DNA from: Gracilaria domingensis
Taxonomy: Eukaryota; Rhodophyta; Florideophyceae; Gracilariales; Gracilariaceae
Reading direction: 5' to 3'
Assembly: GCA_022539475.1 (NCBI GenBank)
Contig: VCMS01000231.1
Span: forward strand, 84,246 to 148,245
Length of the DNA stretch: 64,000 nucleotides
Positions 30,574-41,180 of the stretch are shown piece by piece. Below the pieces are notes generated by a model, which saw only the letters and a list, made by a program, of their open reading frames with translations, was not told the DNA's origin and did not search any database. Each line of letters begins with the position of its first letter. The stretch's first letter is position 1. A program made the position numbers and the translations under genes.

Positions 30574-31851
30574 TCAACCAATGTTCAAGGGCAGTGAGCC
30601 AGAGACAGGTTTGGGTCCGAGTGGATTAGGTGCATCTTCCTCACGAACCGGTGTCACGCTGTTCTGTGCAATTTGTTGCATTAAATGGTCCGCCAGAACC
30701 AGAGCCACCATCGATTCAACCATCGGCACTGCCCTTGGCAGCACACATGGATCATGTCTGCCCTTTCCCCGAAGTTCAGTTTCTTCTCCACCTCTTGTAA
30801 CTGTCTTCTGAATTCTCCCTATCGTGCTCGTAGGCTTGAAGGCTACTCGGATAATGATAGGTTCACCATTGCTTATTCCACCTTGCACACCTCCGCTACG
30901 ATTTGTTGCTGTTCTCGTTCTTCCGTCCTCGTCAATATAAAATTCGTCGTTATGTTCGATGCCTGTGAGCATTGTTCCCTCGAAACCACTCCCAATTTCA
31001 AAGCCTTTTGAAGCCGGCAAGCTCATACAAGCCTTTGCCAGGTCTGCTTCAAGCTTATCGAAAACGGGAGAACCCAGGCCAGCTGGAACGTTCCTTGCAA
31101 CGACCTCAACGACCCCTCCGACGCTGTTTCCCGATTTGCGGATCTTATCAACGTAGGCAATCATCTTCTCTGCCGCATCTGGATGAGGGCATCGAATAAT
31201 ATTTGAATCCACCTGTTCCAGGGTGACGGTGTTCGGATCAACGGGTGGGGCTTCTATGTCTCGTACACGCTTGACATAACCGACGATGTCGACACCAGCG
31301 TACATCTTCAAAATCTTGCGCGCAATGGCGCCAGCTGCCACCCTACCAATTGTCTCTCTGGCAGAAGAGCGACCACCGCCAGCAACAGCCCGAATACCGT
31401 ATTTTGCGTCGTAAGCTGCATCAGCATGTGATGGACGGTACGCAACAGCCATAGTGTCATAATCCTGGCTACGTTGATCCTTGTTGCGAACAAGCATAGC
31501 AATAGGAGTTCCGATCGTAGTTCCATCAACCACACCGGACAGGATTTCAACTGCATCAGGTTCGTTTCTTGGGGTGACAATACGGCTCTGTCCAGGCCGG
31601 CGACGATCCAGATCGCGCTGAACCTCATCGCGATGCAGCGGCAGTCGCGGTGGGCAGCCATCGACGGTGACACCAACTCCTCCTCCGTGACTTTCCCCCC
31701 AAGTGCTTATTCTGAAGACGCGTCCAAAAGAATTCCCTAAACCCATCGCAACTCGTCGAGGGCGTCTCGGGTGAGTAGCCGCATTCTGAACTTGAGCAGA
31801 ACCCCCGAAGAATGCACTTCGTGCGAGAGAGAATTGAACAAATGCGGCCAT
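30574..31851 (-). CDS. aroC: chorismate synthase, probably plastid-targeted
   Basis: Catalyses the last shikimate-pathway step, 5-enolpyruvylshikimate-3-phosphate to chorismate, using reduced FMN. The 425-residue product starts at ATG 31851 with about 35 residues rich in Ala/Arg/Ser (transit-peptide-like). The core begins [25 protein letters not shown] and includes [61 protein letters not shown] and [15 protein letters not shown], i.e. all three family signatures. It is full length and intronless. No flavin reductase domain is fused, so it is monofunctional, as in plants and most bacteria. Confidence 0.97.
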   Translation of the reverse strand: MAAFVQFSLARSAFFGGSAQVQNAATHPRRPRRVAMGLGNSFGRVFRISTWGESHGGGVGVTVDGCPPRLPLHRDEVQRDLDRRRPGQSRIVTPRNEPDAVEILSGVVDGTTIGTPIAMLVRNKDQRSQDYDTMAVAYRPSHADAAYDAKYGIRAVAGGGRSSARETIGRVAAGAIARKILKMYAGVDIVGYVKRVRDIEAPPVDPNTVTLEQVDSNIIRCPHPDAAEKMIAYVDKIRKSGNSVGGVVEVVARNVPAGLGSPVFDKLEADLAKACMSLPASKGFEIGSGFEGTMLTGIEHNDEFYIDEDGRTRTATNRSGGVQGGISNGEPIIIRVAFKPTSTIGRIQKTVTRGGEETELRGKGRHDPCVLPRAVPMVESMVALVLADHLMQQIAQNSVTPVREEDAPNPLGPKPVSGSLPLNIG

Positions 31852-33963
31852 TTGAAATGGTTGAGAAAGGTCGAGTATTGAAGCTCGCTATCTTTGGCAG
31901 TTAAGTGCAGCTTATCGTACGGTGTTGATGCTTCTCAGCGATGGCTGCCGATTCCAAGGATTGCTTGCTCAAGCGCTTCAAATTTGCTCGCACTTTCCGC
32001 TTTATAACCTTCATGAACCTGAAAGTGGTGATATTTTGTCGAGGTGTGAACAAGATGACTAATATAACAGCTATAAATATTGCGTACAAATGCATATACG
32101 AAGGGTATGTAATACATACTGTATCATGTATTACTCTGGGACCCAGAGTCTAGCTAGGTAGCGCATCTGGCAGTGTCGTTTGTTTCAAAACACCAGGGAT
32201 ATTTTTATGTAGATGGTTTAACATGAGTTTCTCAAAATCTCTCTCAAGGTTATACCCGTATAAGGAAAACTTTGTTATTATCCAGAAAGGACAGTCCATC
32301 TTTTTTTCGGAGGGGGACCTTGGTTATAGTAACGATGAACTGGAATTAGGCAAGTTGCTGAGCTTTGAACATTGCGATTATCAGCGACGAGCCCAGCGCT
32401 GAATATGAAGGATTATAGAGTGTCGACTAGTTATTATATCTAGTCTAAATCACTTGAATCACCCCGCCCCGCCTTCATACCGCGCCTTCTCGTTGTGCAA
32501 CCCAAAGTTTTTCTACGTCCGAGAGTCAGGACACTCTCATTGCACTCCTTAAGAAAGCCAACCCTTCTGAAGCAGTACAAGCTGTGCTCTTCTCACAAAT
32601 GAGAACGATATTCGTCTCGTTTTCTTTAGGGAAAGTAAACTTATTTCATTAATATTCAAAGTGTCTATCTGAGCATCGTTCTCTCAATATGAAGGTCAAC
32701 ACAGTGCGGAATTCTTAGGCATTTGGAAGAGAGACAGGTTCGTTTGAATCTTAACTTTAGCCTTTGAATACAAAACTACTGAACGAAATAATAAAGAAGA
32801 GCACTAAACAACTTTTGCGTGAAAAGGTTTCGGCCTGTCCGTGAACCAATCACATGGTTTCGCTTGCTCCGAAGATTGGAAGTTAGGCCCCCATCGCGTG
32901 ATGGCTGATTGCTTGTACTTCTGATATGTAGCGTAGTTAGCCTAGCTAAGTTAAGCATGCGTTCCGTGCGATATTAAATACGAAACTACTGGTTTAGTAC
33001 ACTATTCGAAATAGAGCTAAGCTAAAACGGTGAGCCCTCCCACTACTTCGAAATAAATAGACCATACTAAAGAAGAAGAGGAAAGCATTATTGGTTCCAG
33101 AGAGCATGTGTAGATCGTTTTGGTCTATAGTATAGTTAGACCAGAGATCTGTCAACCTAAGCCATACACGGCCCGACATATTGGTTGAACATTGCTCTTC
33201 ATGCCGTTGGAAGAACGAAAACCGGGCGTGGAAAGTTGACAAAGCTGATGCCGAATGATTGCGTCACAATGCCAAATGACTGACCGCCTCTGTGCCAGAG
33301 ATGATACATCAGGAGACAAGGCCTTCATCAATTCCATTTTGTTCGGCAACATGAAGCCAGATGTTAGGAACATCAGTTCCACTGTAACCAATTGTGTTCA
33401 GACAAGATGGAACATAGCTACGTGTACTGACTCAGTACTACGAAGCGGCCAGATATGTAGCATCTGCGCCCTGTTACAAAGGTGGCAAACGTATTTGTCT
33501 GCGAAAGTATCGAGTCCCGGCTTAGATATCCCTCTCATACCTTCGCAGCACTCAGATTCTCCTCCACGGGCCATATCATATGATGATCATGATTATCCAC
33601 TCGGGAAAGAACTAAATACCCAAGATTGATACAGTATATACGACGGTACAACCTTCTTTGGAGACTCTCAACAACTCCATTGCAGAGTCCATTGTTTGTG
33701 TTTTGATAAAAACGCCAAGGAAATCTGTCCATCAACCAAATTACCATTGGTTCTGATGTCAATTTCTGCCGATTATCTGCAGATCAGAAGTTCTGACTCA
33801 GAACCATACGTCTGACGTGCGTGGAAGTTCTACAGCGCTTCCTGCCTTTTCGGTTAGAAGCTCATCTGCTTTGTTTAAAGAGAAGCAAGGGCGCATCCGG
33901 CCGATAGATGTGTGATGCAACCGCGAGTGTTATTCTGTGAGTGTTTGCAGACTTGACCACTTG
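31852..33963. other. 2.1-kb region without a recognisable gene
   Basis: AT-rich, short ORFs only; the best is 33255-33629 (124 codons, plus), without motif. It presumably contains the chorismate synthase and methyltransferase promoters. Nothing else seen. Confidence 0.4.
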
Positions 33964-34773
33964 ATGCGCTGTTTGCCGCTCTTCAGCACTCCGATATCTC
34001 CCCCAAGAGGTGAAAACAGAACTCCATCCTTTTTCTACCCATTCAAATCCCCGGCAAGAAAATCTTTCCAGCCAACTAGAAGGCACAACTCGATCGTTTC
34101 TGGACAGCATCTGTACATGGCTCATCATTTCGATAATCCAAAGCATGATCCATGGGAATCGATGTGGCAAGAAGGGGTTTCTCGTGGTGAATACTTTGAC
34201 AAATGGAAAGCTCTACCAGAGCTAGTGAAACAAATCGAGAACGGAACCATATCGAGAGGACAAACGGCATTTGTTCCAGGATGCGGTCGGGGGTATGATG
34301 TCGAAGCGCTGTCGCGATGCGGTTTGTTCAGTAAGGTAATTGGAATGGATATATCTACGACTGGTGCCCATGAAGCTCTGGAATACCTGAAATCAGTCGA
34401 TCCTAAACTACCGCAGATCTATGATATAGTACAGGGGGATTTCTTTGACGCTCAGTTGATCTACGACCCATTCTGTCTGGTTTATGACTACACATTTTTC
34501 TGCGCCATCCCTCTGGAAAGGCGAAAAGAATGGGCTCAAAGAATGAAATCGCTTGTTCGGAAAGGGGGCTCTTTGATAACTGTAATGTACCCCGTTGGAA
34601 AGGATCTCGCAGAAGGCGGACCGCCATTCGGAACAGATCCTAAGGCTTATGAAGAATTGCTGGAAGGAGAGGGCGGGTTCGAGAGGCGAGATGGGCCTCG
34701 ACTTGTCGACGATAACGCTTCCCATGAAGGACGTGAAGGTCGTACTTGGTGGTGTCGTTGGGAACGTGTTTGA
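33964..34773 (+). CDS. TPMT-family SAM-dependent halide/thiol methyltransferase
   Basis: The first ATG of the frame is 33964; 269 residues. The first about 45 residues are basic and Pro/Ser-rich, perhaps a plastid leader; MAHHFDNPKHDPWE is a second possible start. The core matches the TPMT / halide ion methyltransferase family: DPWESMWQEG near the N-terminus, SAM motif I FVPGCGRGYDVEAL, VIGMDIS, GDFFD, VYDYTFFCAIP, RRKEWAQRM, and GGPPFGTDPKAYEELL. Plant and algal members methylate iodide, bromide, chloride or bisulfide to volatile products; macroalgae emit methyl halides. The exact substrate is inference. Intronless. Confidence 0.9.
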   Translation: MRCLPLFSTPISPPRGENRTPSFFYPFKSPARKSFQPTRRHNSIVSGQHLYMAHHFDNPKHDPWESMWQEGVSRGEYFDKWKALPELVKQIENGTISRGQTAFVPGCGRGYDVEALSRCGLFSKVIGMDISTTGAHEALEYLKSVDPKLPQIYDIVQGDFFDAQLIYDPFCLVYDYTFFCAIPLERRKEWAQRMKSLVRKGGSLITVMYPVGKDLAEGGPPFGTDPKAYEELLEGEGGFERRDGPRLVDDNASHEGREGRTWWCRWERV

Positions 34774-35944
34774 AGTCAGCTGTCGCGGCGACATCGCAGG
34801 TATTGCTCTTGATGGATACTGGTGAAGAACGGATGCAAGGGGTACAGGGAGCAGACACAGGATTGCAGTTACTTGCTTCTACTACTAGAAAATTGTAGAA
34901 TAGAGGCATCGTGTAGGGAGAAGGCAAGGAACACTGGATTAAAACTAGAAGGCTTTCTCTTTTCTCCTAAGATACAGGGGTAGATGATGTTGCCCGCGGT
35001 TTCTTCGTGAAGTTCTCACTGGTCAGCAAAGACCGGTGGCTCCAACGAGTGAGGCAGTTATCAAAATTAATGAAGCTGGTAAAGACTATAAATACCCTTC
35101 TACGAGAAGTACAAGAGAAGGTTTCCACTTCTGTTTTGGCCATCTAGAGCGAGACAATTGAGCAAGAACACCATGATTCTGAGCGATATCGAAACAGAAA
35201 TCTCGTCCCGTATGAAGTTCGGCGGCTTTGCGCATGCTTGGCAAGCCAGGAACAAAACGATTGTGGTAGGGCCACGACGACAATGGTCATGAGAACACTC
35301 CTTCCAGAAAGGCCGCAATAGACGTTGTCTTGATCGTGCAAGAACGGCGGAATTATTCGTTGATCATTTGCGGACTTGAGATTGGAGAAGCATGGATGCA
35401 TTGCAAGGAGCGGTAGTGGAACAGGCGTTACTGTACTGACTTTGAGATATGCTTAGCAGTGATGCTTCGGAACGTTTTTCTATGCTACATGACTATGACC
35501 TTCGCACCCTTCAAACAACGCGGTTGTGCTCGTAGACTTTCACGAAATGAGTGCAACCGAATGCGAGTGAAACTGAATTGTATTGAAGACAGAACCGAAA
35601 ACATACTCGCAGAATTTACTTCGTCACAATGCTTGCCGTTTCCAAAAGAATACAACTAAATCAACTCGGTAAGGGTAGCAAGGTCACGATTAGCTTTCGT
35701 GCATCAACACGAAGGCAACTAAATATGCCCCCAGCTCAGGAAATACAGGTAATCCTGAAAAACAAACTCTACTTGCCTCGAGGGAAGTACCCCGAGGCGC
35801 AATAGTCTAATTCCTACATGCTGCAGAGCGTTTCTGTTGACAGCACTCCTTCATAAAAAAAAACCAATGCTTCACTACTTACCAACGAGAAGACTGAAAC
35901 GAAGAACAGATAAGAACCCGGCTGACAAGGCTAATACACTCTCC
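34774..35944. other. 1.2-kb spacer without a recognisable gene
   Basis: Between the methyltransferase and the converging Sec14-type gene. Only short ORFs; nothing else seen. Confidence 0.4.
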
Positions 35945-37006
35945 TCACGAAGAGGAGAATCGCTTCCTTACAGCCTCAGTCCATTCGCTTTTGTGTTCAT
36001 ATGCTTCAAGTTCCAAAGTCCCTGCAAAGTTTTTAGTCAATGCCTCCCCTGGAATGAAAGATTGTATCGCTCCAACATCGTCACCAAAAATCTTGAGAGA
36101 TTTCTTTGCGTTTTCGCTCATGAACGGTTTCATAAATTTAAAAAGGCCCCGCACATACCACGGCTCATGTACAATCAACATAGCGTTCGCACGTAAAGGA
36201 TACGCATGTTGGAGTAAGTCAAGGGAAAGCAAGTACTCTTGTGCAGTGAAGTATCCAAATGTGCTCATTTTCAATCCACTCAAATCGGCAAGAATCACAA
36301 CTCCGAATATCTGCGCCCTGACATCAAACATGAGGGTCTCCAACATCCCAAACAACGACCCAAGAAGTTCTTCGGATCGAGATCTTTCTAAGGCCTCAAT
36401 AAATGGCATCAGGTGATCCATGTCCATGCATAGAATTAGTCGCCCGTCATCATCCGTCTTTGGAAGAATTTGATAAGAGCCAGAGGAAAATAGATGCCCC
36501 ACCAAATCCACGTTAACATCCCTCAACCATGCATGCTTAGCATGAGCTTCGCAAAAACCGATGAATTCACTCGCTGCTTTCTCGATGCGAAATTTTGAGC
36601 TCCGCAGGAAAACAAGGAGGGTACTGTCATCGTACCTCGAGAGAGTGATTGGTTCATGGTTCACGGTCGCACGTACCTGTTGCTCACGATATTCTCTCAC
36701 ACGGTCTCGCATTTCAGCCATTGCCTTCTGCCGCCTCTCATATGTTTCGCCAATTAGCTGAAACGCCGCACGCCTGTATTCTCGAGGAGGCGCGAGAGGG
36801 TCAGTATCGTCAAGTGTGTCAAACTCGTATTCAGTTATAGTTGTCGACGTTGGTGAAGGGCTTCGGCTGCGTTGAGCAGCAACTGTAGAAAGTGTATCCG
36901 TTCTTTCCAAAATCTCTTCTGCATCTTGACATGCAGCAATTCCCTTAGATTCCGTATCATGATAGGAAAGAACTTTTGAATCTCGCCTTCCGTTTGAAAT
37001 ATCCAT
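35945..37006 (-). CDS. Sec14-like CRAL-TRIO lipid-transfer protein
   Basis: 353 residues from ATG 37006, intronless. Residues 1-75 are Ser/Thr-rich and probably disordered. A helical N-terminal CRAL-TRIO-N part follows (YDDSTLLVFLRSSKFRIEKA, the R-F-L-R-x-x-K-F-x-x type block). The CRAL-TRIO lipid-binding domain has GRLILCMDMDHL, VVILADLSGLKMSTF, the helix QEYLLSLDLLQHAYPLRANAMLIVHEPWYV, and the gate-helix-type FMKPFMSENAKKSLKIFGDD. The pattern DxxG...YPxR is the family core. Such proteins exchange phosphoinositides or other lipids between membranes. No GOLD domain or membrane helix, so a single-domain soluble protein. Confidence 0.9.
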   Translation of the reverse strand: MDISNGRRDSKVLSYHDTESKGIAACQDAEEILERTDTLSTVAAQRSRSPSPTSTTITEYEFDTLDDTDPLAPPREYRRAAFQLIGETYERRQKAMAEMRDRVREYREQQVRATVNHEPITLSRYDDSTLLVFLRSSKFRIEKAASEFIGFCEAHAKHAWLRDVNVDLVGHLFSSGSYQILPKTDDDGRLILCMDMDHLMPFIEALERSRSEELLGSLFGMLETLMFDVRAQIFGVVILADLSGLKMSTFGYFTAQEYLLSLDLLQHAYPLRANAMLIVHEPWYVRGLFKFMKPFMSENAKKSLKIFGDDVGAIQSFIPGEALTKNFAGTLELEAYEHKSEWTEAVRKRFSSS

Positions 37007-37867
37007 TGCCGTCCAATCAAAGCTCGCAAGAAGAGACGCACAACTCGTTCAATTGTCAAGAGACTCAAGAACGTGAATACCCATCGGAAGAGATCGCCAA
37101 GTGAGAACTTCTGGTTAGGCTTGCGTCGTCAAGGATGGATTATGTTCTATTCAACTCTAGCCGACTCTCTTGGCAATATCAACGGAATACTTCTTCGTTT
37201 CGGGCATTGGATTACAAACCTTGTGCAACGAAAAACCGTTCTGAAGGACGGGCCGCAATATATTCTGTATTATTCACGCACTCTAATGGAATAAGTGCGC
37301 TTCCATCTACGCGCATGTAGTGATGGTGTAGAACAGCGTAATCTCGTTCTATTACCGATTCACGAAACATGGTCCATGAACGAAAGGATGTAGCCCAAAA
37401 ATGCGGATCAATTGACGTGTGACTCGCAGTCGAGATACAAAGCAGTTACGAGATGCGAACTTCGCACTCGACGAGGATGGATGGAGAGCACATGAGAAGG
37501 CCAACGATATGATTGGTGGTCAGAAACAATATTCGTTAATCAACCGGGACGAAACGCTGAAGTCTAGTGTCTATTCGACATTTGGCCATATGAGGTCATT
37601 TGGCCTCATATGAGGCCACTTTTCTTATTGCCATATCTTTTGAACTCTAACCTTTGAGGTATTCAAATAAGTTCATTAGAATCACAAGAAACAGAGCTAA
37701 CTTGGTATCAAGCTTCAAACGCTGCTTAGGTAGAAGAAGAAAGGAGATATGTGCAATTTACCTCTTTGTCATGGTCGCTTTTAAGCCCTATTAAATATGT
37801 CTTTACATTTGTTTTGTAAACATTAATACCGGCAAGGCAAAGTTTACATTGTTTTGAAGAAGAGGAT
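37007..37867. other. spacer up to the copia insertion site
   Basis: 861 bp. Includes a tandem of inverted motifs around 37582-37617 (TGGCCTCATATGAGGCC). Similar motifs lie at 50554-50590, beyond the copia element, which suggests an older element around the insertion site. No gene. Confidence 0.45.
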
Positions 37868-37966
37868 TGTCCTCACGCACGTGTACACGACTGTGCACAC
37901 ACGAATAAAGCCAGCGACCGCCGCCGCTCCAGAAGACGACGACGGCGGTCATCGTTCGCGATTACA
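37868..37966 (+). repeat. 5' LTR of copia Element D (99 bp, internally deleted)
   Basis: Starts TGTCCTCACG and ends CGATTACA. Compared with the 170-bp 3' LTR it lacks 71 bp lying between two CCTCACG copies, and shows 3 base differences in the remaining 99. CACGTG at 37878-37883; AATAAA at about 37902. Confidence 0.88.
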
Positions 37967-37978
37967 GGTTATGAGCCC
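37967..37978 (+). other. primer binding site of copia Element D (half-tRNA-Met type)
   Basis: GGTTATGAGCCC directly after the LTR is complementary to GGGCUCAUAACC, the anticodon-loop region of a methionine tRNA. Copia-type elements of several lineages prime from a tRNA-iMet cut in the anticodon loop. Confidence 0.7.
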
Positions 37979-38141
37979 GAACCAACACTGCGACAATACT
38001 CATCCTCATTTCCCACCTACAGCTCGACAAAAGCGCGCCCACTACCGCAACACCAAAGAAATCTGGACAGAGCTTTGGCACAACGCCAAACTTGCTCTTG
38101 CAGAAAGCCATACAGTCAAGTAGTCCAAAACTTTACCCACA

Positions 38142-38945
38142 ATGCCACCCTCCACCTCTCAAGACACATCTACCAGTGTCCATCCACCATGGCGCTTAAC
38201 GGAAGAACTTGTCGAGCTCAGCACATCTAATCACCACCAATGGATACAAAACGTCAAAAACACGGAAATCGAACATGACTATGAACAACTTCTCGAACCG
38301 ACATTTGCACCTCAAAGTAGCAAAGAAAAAGAAGTTGATTCCAGTTTTCACAGAATAATCACAAAAAGCATCACGTCCGAGGTAGTCAATCTCATCGCAG
38401 ACCCCACTATTTTTACTAAACCCCCAGGACATATCATTGAAGATATCACCCGAATCCTAATGAAAAAGAATCAAACCGATGCATTTTCGCTCATGAATGA
38501 AGCTCTTCACATATCGCGTTCTGGATCTATCGCAGATTACATTAAAGAGCATCTTGCCATTCGTAAGAAGCAAATCATGGCTGACACACCCGGTGTTCAA
38601 TCCGAACAGTTCACGGTCAACTTTATTCTTCAAGAACTTTCAGCAGATCAGCGCTTCGGCTTCCAAGCCACCACAATGTTACTGAATGCCAGGCCCGCCA
38701 CAATCAATGAATTTCAGCTAAAACTCGAAGAATATGAGCGCCTACTTCAAGGACAGACCAGCACGGCTTCTTCATCATCATCCTATCGCACTAGTAGCAA
38801 CCGCGCTAGAGGTCCCGGCCGAGGACGAGTCCGTGGTCGAGGCTACTCACGTCGCAACTCGAATTCGGAAGTCACAGAAATTCTCTCCAAGATATCCACA
38901 AAGATCGAGCAAATCCAGGAAGAATCTCGCACTCGCAAGCCACGT
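38142..38945 (+). pseudogene. copia gag, cut by Element B
   Basis: ATG 38142 starts a 268-codon stretch with a copia-gag (UBN2-like) helical pattern (IADYIKEHLAIRKKQIMAD, FILQELSADQRFGFQATTML) and an Arg/Gly/Ser-rich basic end. Element B lies after 38945. Removing B and one CACGT copy, the gag frame goes on at 46947 for about 40 codons (GRGRATAANAALRF) and stops at 47069. The protease frame starts in the overlapping -1 frame near 46949. No CCHC knuckle is visible. Confidence 0.82.
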
Positions 38946-39793
38946 TGTAGTGCAATGACCCCGGGAACTCCGGCCTCGCTCGTGCTGCTAATCGCAGATG
39001 TGCCGGTATGTCGGAATGGTGTCTCAGATGGTGAGGATAGGATAGCCCTTGGTGGGAGAATGTTTATTTGTTGGCCTGGTTGTGGGCACATCAGGTGTCC
39101 ACGTGGTGGATATTGCCGCTTTTGCGGATTGCCCCTTTGAGCCGACGGGGCACGGTACACGTGTGTGGCTGTGGCCGGATGTGTGCCGGGATATTTGTTT
39201 GATTAGATACTGTAGTGATCCCTACTTAAGGGCCGGCCGACTGGCCATCCTTCTGGGAAGTAAAGTCAACCGAGTGTTCGGCTCTAAGTCTATCGCCCGC
39301 ACGCGACCGCGACTCTTCGGAGAGCGTCCGTGTCGAATACGGCAGTGCTTATCCGCCTCGCGTCTCTGAGGAGCCACCGTTTACATACGGACATTGTCGT
39401 TTATTTTGGTGTCTTGTTTTGTTCTTGTTTTTCCCGTTCTTACGGCTGTTCTCCGCCCGGTTATCAGGTTATTATTTCTTTTGCTTCGTTTCTTCTTTTC
39501 TTTTCCCTTCTATTACAGGGCCTGTGTCCGTATACACGGCTCTTTTCCTTCGTTTGCCCCTACATTTGCCCGCACCGCTGTCTCGGATCTTCCACATCTG
39601 TGGCTGGTCTTTCCCCCCCGACCTCCGTCTGTAAGTCAGGAACGGGTCGCCCGGAGTTACGCCCGGCACGTGTCGACCCCATCGGAGGGCTCTTCCGCTG
39701 CGCCACCCCTCACAGGGAGCAAGGCTGAACTCCTTGAGTGCTTCTGCGTATGCGGCTGGTTTTTGTCCGTTCGCGTCACGGTTTTGCACTACA
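38946..39793 (+). repeat. 5' LTR of Element B (848 bp)
   Basis: Terminal inverted repeat TGTAGTGCAA / TTGCACTACA is perfect. CACGTG at 39158-39163; TACTTAAGG near 39222 followed by an imperfect palindrome (39227-39250); GAGTGTTCGGCTCTAAG (about 39270); pyrimidine-rich block and CATCGGAGGGCTC near the end. Several ORFs inside are noise. Confidence 0.95.
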
Positions 39794-39796
39794 AAG

Positions 39797-39812
39797 TGGT
39801 CTCCCGACCTAG
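39797..39812 (+). other. primer binding site of Element B
   Basis: TGGTCTCCCGACCTAG, three bases after the LTR; identical in Elements C and E. Confidence 0.8.
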
Positions 39813-39920
39813 AAAGATCGGCGGGTCCGCTTCAGCGGTTTCTTTTTTTTGTCACTTTTGCCTGGTTTGGTTTTCAGGAAGTCTCGAAGTCGAGTTCGTC
39901 GTTTCCGAAGTGTCGGTCTG

Positions 39921-41135
39921 ATGTCTATATTGGCGCCGAATGAAGTTCGGAATCTTTCTCTGCCGAGGTCTGCTGATGGCACTGTCACTGTGCCTCCGCG
40001 ACCGCGGTTCGAGGAGGATGCTTCCAATCACGTTGGACTTGGCCTTGACTTCAGAAAGACCCGACCTTTCCGTTCGGTACCCCCAGATTCTGGGCTAGCT
40101 TCGGCCGCACTCGTGGCGAAAGCTTGCCCTTCTGGAGGGTCCCTTGCCCGTTACTCCGAGTTCGAGGCTCATATCTGCTGTTTGCAGCTCATGCAGTCCT
40201 CAATTCGTGAGGCTTTGAACGCCCTTATTGAAAAGGTTGATGAAACCCTCAAGAGGGATGTTCGCGGTGATGTTCGCAATTTGCGTTGTGAAGTGGACTC
40301 CATTCTGGAATATGTTCGTTCTGGCGATAATCCTCTGAGAAGGTACAAATCGAGGTTGATTGATATTGACTATCGTTTGCGTACGTTGGAGAATGCCATC
40401 TTGATAGACAATCGTTCTTCCGACTACTCGGATTCTGAGCCCAGCGGTGGGAAACATCGACGCCCGTCAGGTTCGAAGGGTTGCACGCGGCGAACGAAGT
40501 TCGATTCAGATGTCTCTGAGACCTCAGAGTTTGATACCGCCTCATCGGATTGGACATATTCGTCTGACTCCTCAATTGGAGCTTGGAGTCGTGAGCTCAG
40601 CCGCATGCGCGGGAATCTCTCATCTAACGAGTTGCTCTGTGAAGCGTTAGTTCCGAAGAAATCGGTCAACTTTTCGAAGGCTTTTTCTACATCGCCAGTT
40701 GATGCTGACTGTGTACCGTATCATACGGTGGAGCCCATTCGGGATATGACTCTGCCCAGGAATTCTGCTGAGTGGGATTCCGCACTGCCGCTCAATACGG
40801 ATTATCTGCGTCAGAGTTCTGCAGTCATCTGTCACCATTGTTATGGCAGAGGACACGCAACATCTCTTTGTATGCACCCTCTTCGGGATTTGGACACGAT
40901 CATCGTGCGTTTCGAATCGTTGGCTCCGGAAGAACAGGAGAGTGTGCCATTGAATTCTTACCTTCTTGCGAAGGACGATTTCGAAGTATCCTCTCCTCTC
41001 GAGGCGTCGAGTCCTGCCGTCTCTCGGTCGCTTCCTGTCCGTCAGGTCATCAACAACATCACCACTGCTGTGGAACAACCCGTTCTGCGGGAGAAAACTC
41101 GTCCGTTTCAAACGGCATTGACTCAGAAAAACTGA
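39921..41135 (+). CDS. gag of Element B, capsid-deleted, with CCHC knuckle
   Basis: First ATG 39921 (MSILAPNEVRNL); 404 residues. Coiled-coil-like helical stretch (IREALNALIEKVDETLKRDV, as in gag C and E), a Ser/Asp-rich region, then directly the nucleocapsid knuckle CHHCYGRGHATSLC and the conserved downstream block RFESLAPEEQESVP. Compared with Element C about 270 residues holding the capsid core are absent. The reading frame is intact, so a protein can be made, but it could not build a particle alone. The stop (41133-41135) lies in the overlap with pol, which is in the -1 frame. Confidence 0.85.
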   Translation: MSILAPNEVRNLSLPRSADGTVTVPPRPRFEEDASNHVGLGLDFRKTRPFRSVPPDSGLASAALVAKACPSGGSLARYSEFEAHICCLQLMQSSIREALNALIEKVDETLKRDVRGDVRNLRCEVDSILEYVRSGDNPLRRYKSRLIDIDYRLRTLENAILIDNRSSDYSDSEPSGGKHRRPSGSKGCTRRTKFDSDVSETSEFDTASSDWTYSSDSSIGAWSRELSRMRGNLSSNELLCEALVPKKSVNFSKAFSTSPVDADCVPYHTVEPIRDMTLPRNSAEWDSALPLNTDYLRQSSAVICHHCYGRGHATSLCMHPLRDLDTIIVRFESLAPEEQESVPLNSYLLAKDDFEVSSPLEASSPAVSRSLPVRQVINNITTAVEQPVLREKTRPFQTALTQKN

Positions 41136-41180
41136 GCTTGGGAGCCTCCCATTCGGGAGAGGTGCCCTTTGAACAGGGGT
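41124..41180 (+). promoter_or_regulatory. putative -1 ribosomal frameshift signal, Element B
   Basis: CAG AAA AAC TGA closes gag; the pol frame is -1 and open through this site. G-AAA-AAC resembles the X-XXY-YYZ slip heptamer except for its first base. Small stems follow: CTCCC/GGGAG (41147-41151 with 41156-41160) and CCCT/AGGG (41166-41169 with 41176-41179). Element C has the same arrangement. Confidence 0.5.

Noticed and set aside
39049-39921. ORFs of 100-175 codons inside the LTRs of Element B (and 46197-47069)
   Set aside because: They lie in LTR sequence, are identical in both copies, differ from LTRs A and C, and show no protein motif; chance ORFs in pyrimidine-rich sequence.
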